Shown here one piece after another: positions 32,301 to 41,139 of a stretch of 64,000 bases of DNA. Source of the stretch: Protonemura montana. Taxonomy: Eukaryota > Arthropoda > Insecta > Plecoptera > Nemouridae. The translations under genes were made by a program, and so were the position numbers. The stretch spans positions 10,353,850 through 10,417,849 of the forward strand of contig OX387611.1 of assembly GCA_947568835.1 (NCBI GenBank). The letters are read 5' to 3'. Each line of letters starts with the position of its first letter. The first letter of the stretch is position 1. Under the pieces are notes generated by a model. That model was not told the origin of the DNA, searched no databases, and saw nothing but the letters and a program-made list of their open reading frames with translations.

Positions 32301-33767
32301 GGTAAAATCCGGCGCAGGGTGAAAGAATGTGTTTTCTGGATAAAGAAGAAACGCGTACCGTGAGATCTGGCTGAGCACCGAAGGCGAAAAATGAAAGGCG
32401 TAGTTAATATTGTTGCCGAACAATCTGTTTCTGTCAAAATCTTCGCTTTTCTGGTATTCCATCCACATTTCCTTGTCCGCGTAAAACGAGTAACCGATGA
32501 TAGGATCTCCGTTCACAAGAGCTAAATCAACAACGAACGAAGACATCACTCCGCTACCTCGTCCAATCAGTCCTGTTTCTTGGAACGGTACACTCTTCTC
32601 GAGAATCGTACCAATGCTATGGATCAGCTCAGTATGACTCATGTTCATGTATATGGACTCGCCAAAATAAAAAATATGGTTTAGATTTAACAGCATACTT
32701 TCCAACGAAGCCAGCTGTTCCGCCTTTTCTGCCAACTCGCCGATGCGTCGTACAAACGCGTTTAAACGTGTGCCGTCATCTAGATAGACTATGTCCTGTA
32801 TAATCGAATCCATATATTTAACCTCTTCCGATGTAAACTCTACGTACGTGTACACGATTATGTGCAGCTTCTTTGCGCCGTCTGCGGCTGCCCGTTGTAC
32901 AGCGCAGCGACAGGTTGCCCACTTGTTCGAATCGGCAAAAATGAAGCAATCGTCGGATGTCCAAGCGCCGCGATTGTCGTTCCAAACAGAACATCCTCGT
33001 TTCACGTTGTACTTGACAGAAGACGGCGGTCGAAACTGCATCACGACCATTTCGAAACCCTCGACAATCGGACATACCGGCTGCAGTGGATAGCTGTCTG
33101 GAAATCGAAACACGTCCATCACCTGATGGCGCACCATGTTGGCGACAAACGGCAACGGTTTCAGCGGCGACGTATTTTCCTTGTAAACAACGTATGCTGT
33201 TTTCAACTTGTCGGAGGTCATACACTCTTGCCGGATGTGGAAATTATTGAAATAAATTACCTCATTGCCAACAAAGAGTTCGGTTTTTTTGCCAAAATAG
33301 TCCTCTTTTTCGCTTTTTAATATCACCGAAACGTCGGGTGTAACAATATTTTCTGATTCCGTAGATAGCTGTTTTAAACGTTCGGCAATAGCGCTGGCTA
33401 TTGCATTTTCTATTTCAGGATTTTCAGAAATCTGACGTACATTAGGAAGTACAGTTTGACTATAAAATTTCACAAAATTGTCGACGGATTCAATCCTGAC
33501 TGGTCTTTCGGTCATGGCGACTGCTCCGTCTTTGATCTCGGTGATGTCTGTTGTGTTGGGGTTTGATACGTAAGGCTCTTCGGTTATTGGTGCTGTTGTG
33601 GTCAGGTAAGGTAACTCATCGTAAGAAAAAGAATAATCCTGGAATCCGCTTTCAAGTCCTAGTGAGAGATCGGGTTCGAAATCGGGACCACTAGCATCAT
33701 CGGAGCCTACTATTCTTAACACGCACACGCATTGTTGGACAATAAGCAAGATTTTTATGAGTGACAT
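29391..33767 (-). CDS. Multi-module adhesion-GPCR-like receptor (1458 aa, four GPS/GAIN-like units)
   Basis: Intronless. The open frame reaches 33821, but the first ATG is at 33767 (context AAAATGTC) and starts a good signal peptide (MSLIKILLIVQQCVCVLRIVG), so I use it. Four repeated ectodomain modules carry GPS-like cysteines at C259/C286/C288, C534/C560/C562, C802/C828 and C1099/C1127/C1129. The third is decayed: its C-x-C has become G-x-C and its inner W/C spacing is lost. No HL(S/T) cleavage site. Seven membrane segments span about 1160-1410, with VHYTRLAHYNWM, AWSLP, LFGIPT and PLQGFMLF. The tail is acidic (KKDKDEDNEVS; end IDSDSS). In the seven-helix part it is clearly closer to the 1440-aa paralogue than to the 671-aa one. 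It is convergent with 19150-23472, and the pair probably arose by duplication. Confidence 0.8.
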   Translation of the reverse strand: MSLIKILLIVQQCVCVLRIVGSDDASGPDFEPDLSLGLESGFQDYSFSYDELPYLTTTAPITEEPYVSNPNTTDITEIKDGAVAMTERPVRIESVDNFVKFYSQTVLPNVRQISENPEIENAIASAIAERLKQLSTESENIVTPDVSVILKSEKEDYFGKKTELFVGNEVIYFNNFHIRQECMTSDKLKTAYVVYKENTSPLKPLPFVANMVRHQVMDVFRFPDSYPLQPVCPIVEGFEMVVMQFRPPSSVKYNVKRGCSVWNDNRGAWTSDDCFIFADSNKWATCRCAVQRAAADGAKKLHIIVYTYVEFTSEEVKYMDSIIQDIVYLDDGTRLNAFVRRIGELAEKAEQLASLESMLLNLNHIFYFGESIYMNMSHTELIHSIGTILEKSVPFQETGLIGRGSGVMSSFVVDLALVNGDPIIGYSFYADKEMWMEYQKSEDFDRNRLFGNNINYAFHFSPSVLSQISRYAFLLYPENTFFHPAPDFTGVREVMSFRVIDIVWSPKIMGDKKEELVYLYLQGSGMIYNAEIACAVWKDEISSWDEDVCKKSPSVQTNFCTCNLTLIHASRAQFIIYEFTSTEHQAVDLIDARFGDLEVTQYAMFFLDKILKSSPQNEATWKVAIEILSRVLFMNKSPTVTLDEPVLAELIANVRKAVTQCRPSNFSSVVEFTRGASAACFIYPSGNTTNKMQEVAFMNSKVDRAVTFVSTASELRNLPNKNTTLFVHVSDTVLANNYRFATIAYPVDSYPRALPKMPPGRSIVTYRVVEFILQPKSVGKQDQEQFVAVYVDMTVYGASAGCAFRLKEYDVWMEVNSSVWKLTGFGMCNFSLPVNFELSSYGGQYLVYGYVDAEFNLSAYKDIGRQKDTQLVLSEAYQLLESSSHLVQDMDTIVKNLRVLDAVLSIYQEIIAKDFTEVCAIIYNFKIIFQNYLSDKNIQLTRSYSIETNSSSIKAQVLMDLYSNTFDNSEEGIISSMYLVALGNYNSKKTGMNGFFFARDPKEEITFTDRNLGKEIENSHPTLGVFFREYTPLETSRFIFIVYPLNKIIYPSNMRESAIFNVRQIDVFSTKQDRTNRDEYILFHFQPTRISEMYIRFDCAIWDKNASDWDRDYKLCYMIELDDQPLCQCNIKQLEIMRLVVYEFADIENFVSKHDYDNNTYVFLICAFFSFMGLALIFVTAIFYPEWRQSFGNKIFINLTTSTLFYLILVMTRETHNIYAIPQYNNKHLIAYNFVVHYTRLAHYNWMFVVSILQWKGESWTGLPKPESTYLLLKLMALAWSLPLIPLVALLTWNVKVHFLAPHRLTHYLLFIAPGGLIGIVNLSMLVAISIRMWRYWYAERKNYPQSAISNRKMMVVQVKSISKMFFLFGIPTVFEVFNDIGTGSKVVECLFKLTDPLQGFMLFVFFICGDRGTRNMWTTSKKDKDEDNEVSQTDYVSYAVGNEEVRFETALIDSDSS

Positions 33768-34435
33768 TTTGAAAATGACAGCTAAAATGCTTATTGAAAC
33801 GAAAAAAAAATGAAATAACACTTAAAAATGTGAAGAAAAAAACTGTAAACTGTGTAAATGTTGCCTAAAAATCACCTATCAGTTTCAAAATTTAAATATT
33901 ATCTTTCTTTTAAATTCAAATGCGAATTAGTTTGTAAAAATGCCCAAAACAACTGAAATATAACAAAACAACCACAACATGAACACAAAGCATGACTGCA
34001 AAATTTCACTAGACTTTTTTTCTATTCTTTTTTTCGACACGACAACAGTTGAAAAGCAGCACGCGACGCCAATTATATTATCAAGTGTCCTTAGTGTCCA
34101 CTGACGACAATCCAGTAATCACTGAAATAAGCCTCGTGGAAACAATATTTTCTTATCAACTAAGTCAAGGTGGATTTTAAGTATTTTACTTCAAAGGTGT
34201 TTTTTTTTTTTTGCCACAAATATCGATAGCGTACCTTCAATTCAAGAAAATATTTTACCTGTCTCTAAAATTTAAGAAATATTTCAAGCTACCACTCATT
34301 AAAAAAAAAACTGTTTTGCGATTCAAAATATTTAAACGCGTAGGCATCGTTTTAGACTTTAGAAGATGCAATCAGGCAAAAAAAAAACTACAAGGTTATT
34401 AAATCTGTTTTAAATTACAAATGCTTGCAATTAGG
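33768..34435. other. Upstream region of the 1458-aa receptor gene
   Basis: AT-rich. No promoter element I would defend and no other gene. Confidence 0.35.
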
Positions 34436-34716
34436 AACACAACTACTCTTTAAAAAATTTATTCCCAGGCGGGGACTCGAACCTCGATCTCCACCTATCA
34501 CGGGCGTTGCTCTAACCCATTGAGCTATTTGGACACATTTTATTCACAGCCTCTTGGTTCTACTTCGTGGAGAGCCGTCATTCTCATCAAATGCACTTAA
34601 ATTATCTATAAAATGATGTGTCCAAGTAGCTCAATGGGCTAGAGCAACACCCGCGACAGGTGCAGATCGGTGTTCGAGCCCCCGTTTGGGCATCAATTTT
34701 AGAGAGGCATAAACAT
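34436..34716. mobile_element. Foldback element with two inverted tRNA-like arms
   Basis: Left arm 34446-34540 reads as a tRNA-like sequence on the minus strand; right arm 34612-34700 is the same on the plus strand, separated by about 70 bp. Arms share TGTGTCCAAGTAGCTCAATG, CGACAGGTGCAGATCGG-type and TTCGAGCCCCCGTTTGGGCA motifs. The spacer has the GTTCTACTTCGTGGAG and CATTCTCATCAAATGCACTT blocks also found in 381-616 and 6905-7110. This looks like the fullest member of that family. Confidence 0.65.
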
Positions 34717-35439
34717 TAAAAGCGACCCAGAAGACAGTGGAAAACATTAAAAAGCGGCTATAGCGAAAAATATACGATTTCGAAATCTATTCCACGGCCA
34801 GATGAAATAATATATTCTACTGCATAACAAATTTTACACCATAGCAAAGCTTTCTAAAATCAAAAAATACAACATTCCAACAAATTTCAACAACAAATTA
34901 ACAACAAATGTCTTAAAATGTTGTAAGAAATGTTGTATACCTGTTCTACGAAGGATTTACTTATTTCTGCGGTCAATTTTAAAGAAATTAATCGGTGGGT
35001 TAGGTTAGGTTAGTCTCTCTCGAGCAAAAGTCGAGGGTGTATTTTAGGTGGGGAGACATTTTCTTCCTACCGGAAACATGACCAAGTTTCTCCACTGCCT
35101 TTTGATAACGCCTTGAGTACGCTACTCATACACTGCATGTACGACCCTTCAATTACCAATTCATGCAATCGACAGTATAATTGAGGCATTACACACATCA
35201 GTCTGCGACATACGAAGCAATGCGTAGCAAATTCAAAGGATCTCAATCCAATTCAGGCTCTAATTAGTAACGAACCAGAGAAGAAATATCGCCGAGTATC
35301 TGCGAGTTCAAACAGTAAATATAGTTTGAAGACTTGTTTGGCTGTATTTGTGACATGAACTAATTAGAAAACTATGCCAAATAGTGATTTTCTTCTTTAA
35401 TTTAGCGTATTTACCTTCAAGCATTGAGTTTATAAGTAA
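34717..35439. other. No gene recognised
   Basis: A GGGTTAGGTTAGGTTAG string near 34997 begins a stretch of unknown nature. No open frame or repeat shared with the rest of the window. Confidence 0.3.
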
Positions 35440-35640
35440 AACCAGAGGGCCAGCGTGAATGGTAAGCTTTCCGCCGGGCAAACGAGCCGGCAATACTCGA
35501 GTAAGTCGAGACGCTAGGCGCTCCAGGACGGTCCCTCGCTCGTGTCCGTGCCACTCGGCGCTCTCGGGCCGTCTCTCCGCTCCTTCGTTGGTCTTCTGAC
35601 AAGCCCCCGACGCCCTCCCCAGCCTCCGCACCTAGTGACT
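35440..35640. other. GC-rich patch, possible 5' exon or CpG-rich promoter
   Basis: About 200 bp far richer in GC and CpG than its surroundings. A minus-strand frame (107 codons from 35631) crosses it, starting MRRLGRASGACQ. A donor-like AAG/GTAAAT lies at about 35412 on that strand. I recognise no protein family. It could be an untranslated first exon or a repeat fragment. Confidence 0.2.
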
Positions 35641-35937
35641 CCGACGTCCAACGAAAGGCGTTGCTATCATATCTGGATAGATATTTTCGCCGACTAAAAA
35701 ATTCGACGTGTCGCTAATATTCAACGCACTCAAATAATCCTTCATTTTACATTTAATGAACATTGAAAAATATTGGGCGAGGCATTTTGGAATGGATGAT
35801 AGGGAAAGGACCCCACTGCGAGCGTTAGCAATATGCAAACCGATGCAAGAACTCTAGCGCCCAGTCCTGAACTTATCAAAGATTATTTTTTAGACGCGCG
35901 AGGCTAGAAGCATGTGGTGCATTATGTGCACCTCACA

Positions 35938-38900
35938 GTACTAGGTGCTAGGGGTTGAAAAATGTCTCTGTGTTATTCTTATGGGCCATGTTTTTCCAAG
36001 CAGTCCAATGTACTAGGTGCTAGTGGTTGAAAAATGTCTCTGTGTTATTCTTATGGGCCATGTTTTTCCAAGCAGTTCAATGTACTAGGTGCTAGGGGTT
36101 GAAAAATGTCTCTGTGTTATTCTTATGGGCCATGTTTTTCCAAGCAGTCCAATGTACTAGGTGCTAGGGGTTGAAAAATGTCTCTGTGTTATTCTTATGG
36201 GTCATGTTTTTCCAAGCAGTTCAATGTACTAGGTGCTAGGGGTTGAAAAATGTCTCTGTGTTATTCTTATGGGCCATGTTTTTCCAAGCAGTCCAATGTA
36301 CTAGGTGCTAGGGGTTGAAAAATGTCTCTGTGTTATTCTTATGGGCCATGTTTTTCCAAGCAGTCCAATGTACTAGGTGCTAGGGGTTGAAAAATGTCTC
36401 TGTGTTATTCTTATGGGCCATGTTTTTCCAAGCAGTCCAATGTACTAGGTGCTAGGGGTTGAAAAATGTCTCTGTGTTATTCTTATGGGTCATGTTTTTC
36501 CAAGCAGTCCAATGTACTTGGTGCTAGGGGTTGAAAAATGTCTCTGTGTTATTCTTATGGGCCATGTTTTTCCAAGCAGTCCAATGTTCTAGGTGCTAGT
36601 GGTTGAAAAATGTCTCTGTGTTATTCTTATGGGCAATGTTTTTCCAAGCAGTCCAATGTACTAGGTGCTAGGGGTTGAAAAATGTCTCTGTGTTATTCTT
36701 ATGGGCAATGTTTTTCCAAGCAGTCCAATGTACTAGGTGCTAGTGGTTGAAAAATGTCTCTGTGTTATTCTTATGGGCAATGTTTTTCCAAGCAGTCCAA
36801 TGTACTAGGTGCTAGTGGTTGAAAAATGTCTCTGTGTTATTCTTATGGGCAATGTTATACCAAGCAGTCCAATGTACTAGGTGCTAGTGGTTGAAAAATG
36901 TCTCTGTGTTATTCTTATGGGCAATGTTTTTCCAAGCAGTCCAATGTACTAGGTGCTAGTGGTTGAAAAATGTATCTGTGTTATTCTTATGGGCCATGTT
37001 TTTCCAAGCAGTCTAATGTACTAGGTGCTAGGGGTTGAAAAATGTCTCTGTGTTATTCTTATGGGCCATGTTTTTCCAAGCAGTCCAATGTACTAGGTGC
37101 TAGGGGTTAAAAATTTCTCTGTGTTATTCTTATGGGCCATGTTTTTCCAAGCAGTCCAATGTACTAGGTGCTAGGGTTTGAAAAATGTCTCTGTGTTATT
37201 CTTATGGGCCATGTTTTTCCAAGCAGTCCAATGTACTAGGTGCTAGTGGTTGAAAAATGTCTCTGTGTTATTCTTATGGGCCATGTTTTTCCAAGCAGTT
37301 CAATGTACTAGGTGCTAGGGGTTGAAAAATGTCTCTGTGTTATTCTTATGGGCCATGTTTTTCCAAGCAGTCCAATGTACTAGGTGCTAGGGGTTGAAAA
37401 ATGTCTCTGTGTTATTCTTATGGGTCATGTTTTTCCAAGCAGTTCAATGTACTAGGTGCTAGGGGTTGAAAAATGTCTCTGTGTTATTCTTATGGGCCAT
37501 GTTTTTCCAAGCAGTCCAATGTACTAGGTGCTAGGGGTTGAAAAATGTCTCTGTGTTATTCTTATGGGCCATGTTTTTCCAAGCAGTCCAATGTACTAGG
37601 TGCTAGGGGTTGAAAAATGTCTCTGTGTTATTCTTATGGGCCATGTTTTTCCAAGCAGTCCAATGTACTAGGTGCTAGGGGTTGAAAAATGTCTCTGTGT
37701 TATTCTTATGGGTCATGTTTTTCCAAGCAGTCCAATGTACTTGGTGCTAGGGGTTGAAAAATGTCTCTGTGTTATTCTTATGGGCCATGTTTTTCCAAGC
37801 AGTCCAATGTTCTAGGTGCTAGTGGTTGAAAAATGTCTCTGTGTTATTCTTATGGGCAATGTTTTTCCAAGCAGTCCAATGTACTAGGTGCTAGGGGTTG
37901 AAAAATGTCTCTGTGTTATTCTTATGGGCAATGTTTTTCCAAGCAGTCCAATGTACTAGGTGCTAGTGGTTGAAAAATGTCTCTGTGTTATTCTTATGGG
38001 CAATGTTTTTCCAAGCAGTCCAATGTACTAGGTGCTAGTGGTTGAAAAATGTCTCTGTGTTATTCTTATGGGCAATGTTATACCAAGCAGTCCAATGTAC
38101 TAGGTGCTAGTGGTTGAAAAATGTCTCTGTGTTATTCTTATGGGCAATGTTTTTCCAAGCAGTCCAATGTACTAGGTGCTAGTGGTTGAAAAATGTATCT
38201 GTGTTATTCTTATGGGCCATGTTTTTCCAAGCAGTCTAATGTACTAGGTGCTAGGGGTTGAAAAATGTCTCTGTGTTATTCTTATGGGCCATGTTTTTCC
38301 AAGCAGTCCAATGTACTAGGTGCTAGGGGTTAAAAATTTCTCTGTGTTATTCTTATGGGCCATGTTTTTCCAAGCAGTCCAATGTACTAGGTGCTAGGGT
38401 TTGAAAAATGTCTCTGTGTTATTCTTATGGGCCATGTTTTTCCAAGCAGTCCAATGTACTAGGTGCTAGGGGTTGAAAAATATCTCTGTGTTATTCTTAT
38501 GGGCCATGTTTTTTCAAGCAGTCTAATGTACTAGATGCTAGGGGTTGAAAAATGTCTCTGTGTTATTCTTATGGGCCATGTTTTTCCAAGCAGTCCAATG
38601 TACTAGGTGCTAGTGGTTGAAAAATGTCTCTGTGTTATTCTTATGGGCCATGTTTTTCCAAGCAGTTCAATGTACTAGGTGCTAGGGGTTGAAAAATGTC
38701 TCTGTGTTATTCTTATGGGCCATGTTTTTCCAAGCAGTCCAATGTACTAGGTGCTAGGGGTTGAAAAATGTCTCTGTGTTATTCTTATGGGTCATGTTTT
38801 TCCAAGCAGTTCAATGTACTAGGTGCTAGGGGTTGAAAAATGTCTCTGTGTTATTCTTATGGGCCATGTTTTTCCAAGCAGTCCAATGTACTAGGTGCTA

Positions 38901-40836
38901 GGGGTTGAAAAATGTCTCTGTGTTATTCTTATGGGCCATGTTTTTCCAAGCAGTCCAATGTACTAGGTGCTAGGGGTTGAAAAATGTCTCTGTGTTATTC
39001 TTATGGGCCATGTTTTTCCAAGCAGTCCAATGTACTAGGTGCTAGGGGTTGAAAAATGTCTCTGTGTTATTCTTATGGGTCATGTTTTTCCAAGCAGTCC
39101 AATGTACTTGGTGCTAGGGGTTGAAAAATGTCTCTGTGTTATTCTTATGGGCCATGTTTTTCCAAGCAGTCCAATGTTCTAGGTGCTAGTGGTTGAAAAA
39201 TGTCTCTGTGTTATTCTTATGGGCAATGTTTTTCCAAGCAGTCCAATGTACTAGGTGCTAGGGGTTGAAAAATGTCTCTGTGTTATTCTTATGGGCAATG
39301 TTTTTCCAAGCAGTCCAATGTACTAGGTGCTAGTGGTTGAAAAATGTCTCTGTGTTATTCTTATGGGCAATGTTTTTCCAAGCAGTCCAATGTACTAGGT
39401 GCTAGTGGTTGAAAAATGTCTCTGTGTTATTCTTATGGGCAATGTTATACCAAGCAGTCCAATGTACTAGGTGCTAGTGGTTGAAAAATGTCTCTGTGTT
39501 ATTCTTATGGGCAATGTTTTTCCAAGCAGTCCAATGTACTAGGTGCTAGTGGTTGAAAAATGTATCTGTGTTATTCTTATGGGCCATGTTTTTCCAAGCA
39601 GTCTAATGTACTAGGTGCTAGGGGTTGAAAAATGTCTCTGTGTTATTCTTATGGGCCATGTTTTTCCAAGCAGTCCAATGTACTAGGTGCTAGGGGTTAA
39701 AAATTTCTCTGTGTTATTCTTATGGGCCATGTTTTTCCAAGCAGTCCAATGTACTAGGTGCTAGGGTTTGAAAAATGTCTCTGTGTTATTCTTATGGGCC
39801 ATGTTTTTCCAAGCAGTCCAATGTACTAGGTGCTAGGGGTTGAAAAATATCTCTGTGTTATTCTTATGGGCCATGTTTTTTCAAGCAGTCTAATGTACTA
39901 GATGCTAGGGGTTGAAAAATGTCTCTGTGTTATTTTTATGGGCCATGTTTTTCCAAGCAGTCTAATGTACTAGGTGCTAATGGTTGAAAAATGTCTCTGT
40001 GTTATTCTTATGGGTCATGTTTTTCCAAGCAGTCCAATGAACTAGGTGCTAGGGGTTGAAAAATGTCTCTGTGTTATTCTTATGGGCCATGTTTTTCCAA
40101 GCAGTCCAATGTACTAGGTGCTAGGGGTTGAAAAATGTCTCTGTGTTATTCTTATGGGTCATGTTTTTCCAAGCAGTCCAATGTGCTAGGTGCTAGGGGT
40201 TAAAACATGTCTCTGTGTTATTCTTATGGGCAATGTTTTTCCAAGCAGTTCAATGTACTAGGTGCTAGGGGTTGAAAAATGTCTCTGTGTTATTCTTATG
40301 GGTCATGTTTTTCCAAGCAGTCCAATGAACTAGGTGCTAGGGGTTGAAAAATGTCTCTGTGTTATTCTTATGGGCCATGTTTTTCCAAGCAGTCCAATAT
40401 ACTAGGTGCTAGGGGTTGAAAAATATCTCTGTGTTATTCTTATGGGCCATGTTTTTTCAAGCAGTCTAATGTACTAGATGCTAGGGGTTGAAAAATGTCT
40501 CTGTGTTATTCTTATGGGTCATGTTTTTCCAAGCAGTCCAATGTACTAGGTGCTAGGGGTTGAAAAATGTCTCTGTGTTATTCTTATGGGTCATGTTTTT
40601 CCAAGCAGTCCAATGAACTAGGTGCTAGGGGTTGAAAAATGTCTCTGTGTTATTCTTATGGGCCATGTTTTTCCAAGCAGTCCAATATACTAGGTGCTAG
40701 GGGTTGAAAAATATCTCTGTGTTATTCTTATGGGCCATGTTTTTTCAAGCAGTCTAATGTACTAGATGCTAGGGGTTGAAAAATGTCTCTGTGTTATTCT
40801 TATGGGTCATGTTTTTCCAAGCAGTCTAATGTACTA
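35938..40836. repeat. 72-bp satellite-like array, about 68 copies, with higher-order repeats
   Basis: Units repeat every 72 bp (for example 36011, 36083, 36155). The unit includes GTACTAGGTGCTAGGGGTTG, TGTCTCTGTGTTATTCTTAT and TTTTTCCAAGCAGTCCAATG. Marker variants recur in the same order at fixed spacing: TACTTGGTGC at 36518, 37741 and 39108 (starting from TTGG), and the shortened TAGGGGTTAAAAATTTC at 37101, 38324 and 39691. The spacings are 1223 and 1367 bp, that is 17 and 19 units minus one base. No coding potential. Confidence 0.97.
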
Positions 40837-40844
40837 CAGGTACA

Positions 40845-41005
40845 TCTAATGTACAGGAGAAGCCTATATTCCAACATCAGGTTAACCCTGTGCCCTTCTA
40901 GACTGTGATAGGTTTATCATCATCCTCGTTATCACCCACTCATTCACCTACAAGTGCCAAATGGTATGTAGTCAAAATAGTGCGTCGTTAAACTCCATTC
41001 ATCAA
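40845..41005 (+). mobile_element. 5S-derived SINE family, 3' fragment
   Basis: Contains GGTTAACCCTGTGCCCTTCTA, CATCATCCTCGTTATCACCC, ACTCATTCACC and GTGCGTCGTTAAACTCC, matching the 3' end of the SINE. It lies between the 72-bp array and the last exon of odorant receptor A. Confidence 0.5.
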
Positions 41006-41139
41006 CAAGAAGGCGTTTATTCTGATAATACGTCAATCATAATTTATTCTATCAAAAAATTTACTTATAGAAAATGTTCTTTAAACCTTAAAACTTTAAA
41101 AATTGTTGTCGTCTTCTTCGAGCAGTATTTCTTCGTTAT

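Noticed and set aside
29469-33320. Several plus-strand frames of 80-152 codons and a 135-codon minus-frame shadow
   Set aside because: All overlap the 1458-aa receptor in other frames and resemble no family.
33768-33821. Longer N-terminus of the 1458-aa receptor
   Set aside because: The extension begins at a GTG codon, not an ATG, and the internal Met at 33767 starts a good signal peptide.
34997-35013. Telomere-like TTAGG repeats
   Set aside because: Only about two and a half units, interstitial, with no array; chance or a fragment.
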